Shown here: positions 60,379 through 64,000 of the stretch, piece after piece
Layout of the letters: every line of letters starts with the position of its first letter
How positions within the stretch are numbered: the stretch's first letter is position 1
Assembly: GCA_013423385.1 (NCBI GenBank)
Contig: BLZA01000013.1
Span: forward strand, 248,001-312,000
Source of the DNA: Naganishia liquefaciens
Lineage: Eukaryota; Basidiomycota; Tremellomycetes; Filobasidiales; Filobasidiaceae
Length of the DNA stretch: 64,000 nucleotides
Reading direction: 5' to 3'
Notes under the pieces: generated by a model
Told to the model about the DNA's origin: nothing
What the model saw: the letters and a program-made list of their open reading frames with translations, nothing else
Databases searched by the model: none
Position numbers and translations under genes: made by a program

Positions 60379-64000
<3,622 letters not shown>

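Overview
This 64 kb window is nuclear DNA from an intron-dense fungus, most likely a basidiomycete and possibly a tremellomycete yeast. Nearly every gene is cut by many introns of about 45-80 bases with GT..AG ends, sometimes leaving exons under 30 bases. A mannosyltransferase of the CAP59/CMT1 family, known best from Cryptococcus, is present. The gene set is that of a free-living yeast or filament, genes lie on both strands, and I see no transposon, retroelement, virus-like element or CRISPR array. Assignment to a genus is not possible from this sequence alone.

Left part (1-12.7 kb): the 3' end of an unrecognised gene; a PHD-JmjC histone demethylase of the JHD1 type (609-3742, minus); and a possible metabolic neighbourhood made of a Dal5-type MFS transporter (minus), a divergent Gfo/Idh/MocA oxidoreductase (plus), a tRNA-Gln(UUG) with a short intron, and a solute-binding-like protein of the Ca3427 type (plus).

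Middle part (12.7-33 kb): a NUP2-type FG nucleoporin, an M50B-type membrane metalloprotease homologue, a large unrecognised membrane-associated protein, a RAD51-paralogue ATPase, a zinc alcohol dehydrogenase, a SWIM-domain SWS1/SHU2 homologue, alanyl-tRNA synthetase, and a low-complexity serine-rich protein. The RAD51 paralogue and SWS1 homologue, whose relatives act in one complex, are separated by a single gene.

Right part (33-64 kb): RRP12 (ribosome export), SPC98/GCP3 (gamma-tubulin complex), mitochondrial Mn-SOD divergent from a ChaC-type glutathione-degrading enzyme, two small membrane or hydrophobic proteins, CTU2/NCS2 (tRNA 2-thiolation), the CAP59/CMT1-type mannosyltransferase, a glycine-rich RRM protein, a CDC15/HOF1-type F-BAR plus SH3 cytokinesis protein, a PIG-L GPI-anchor deacetylase, an unrecognised acidic-tailed protein, and the 5' part of the RNA polymerase III largest subunit, cut by the window end.

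The main unusual points concern gene structure and not a new system: an intron in the demethylase gene that starts GA where family conservation and frame demand the boundary, two GC-AG introns with perfect GCAAGT donors, an 8-base exon carrying a metal-ligand His of Mn-SOD, and an in-frame upstream AUG that would add a mitochondrial presequence to alanyl-tRNA synthetase. Exon boundaries were worked out by eye from splice signals, frame and family conservation, and are less certain where no family is recognised.
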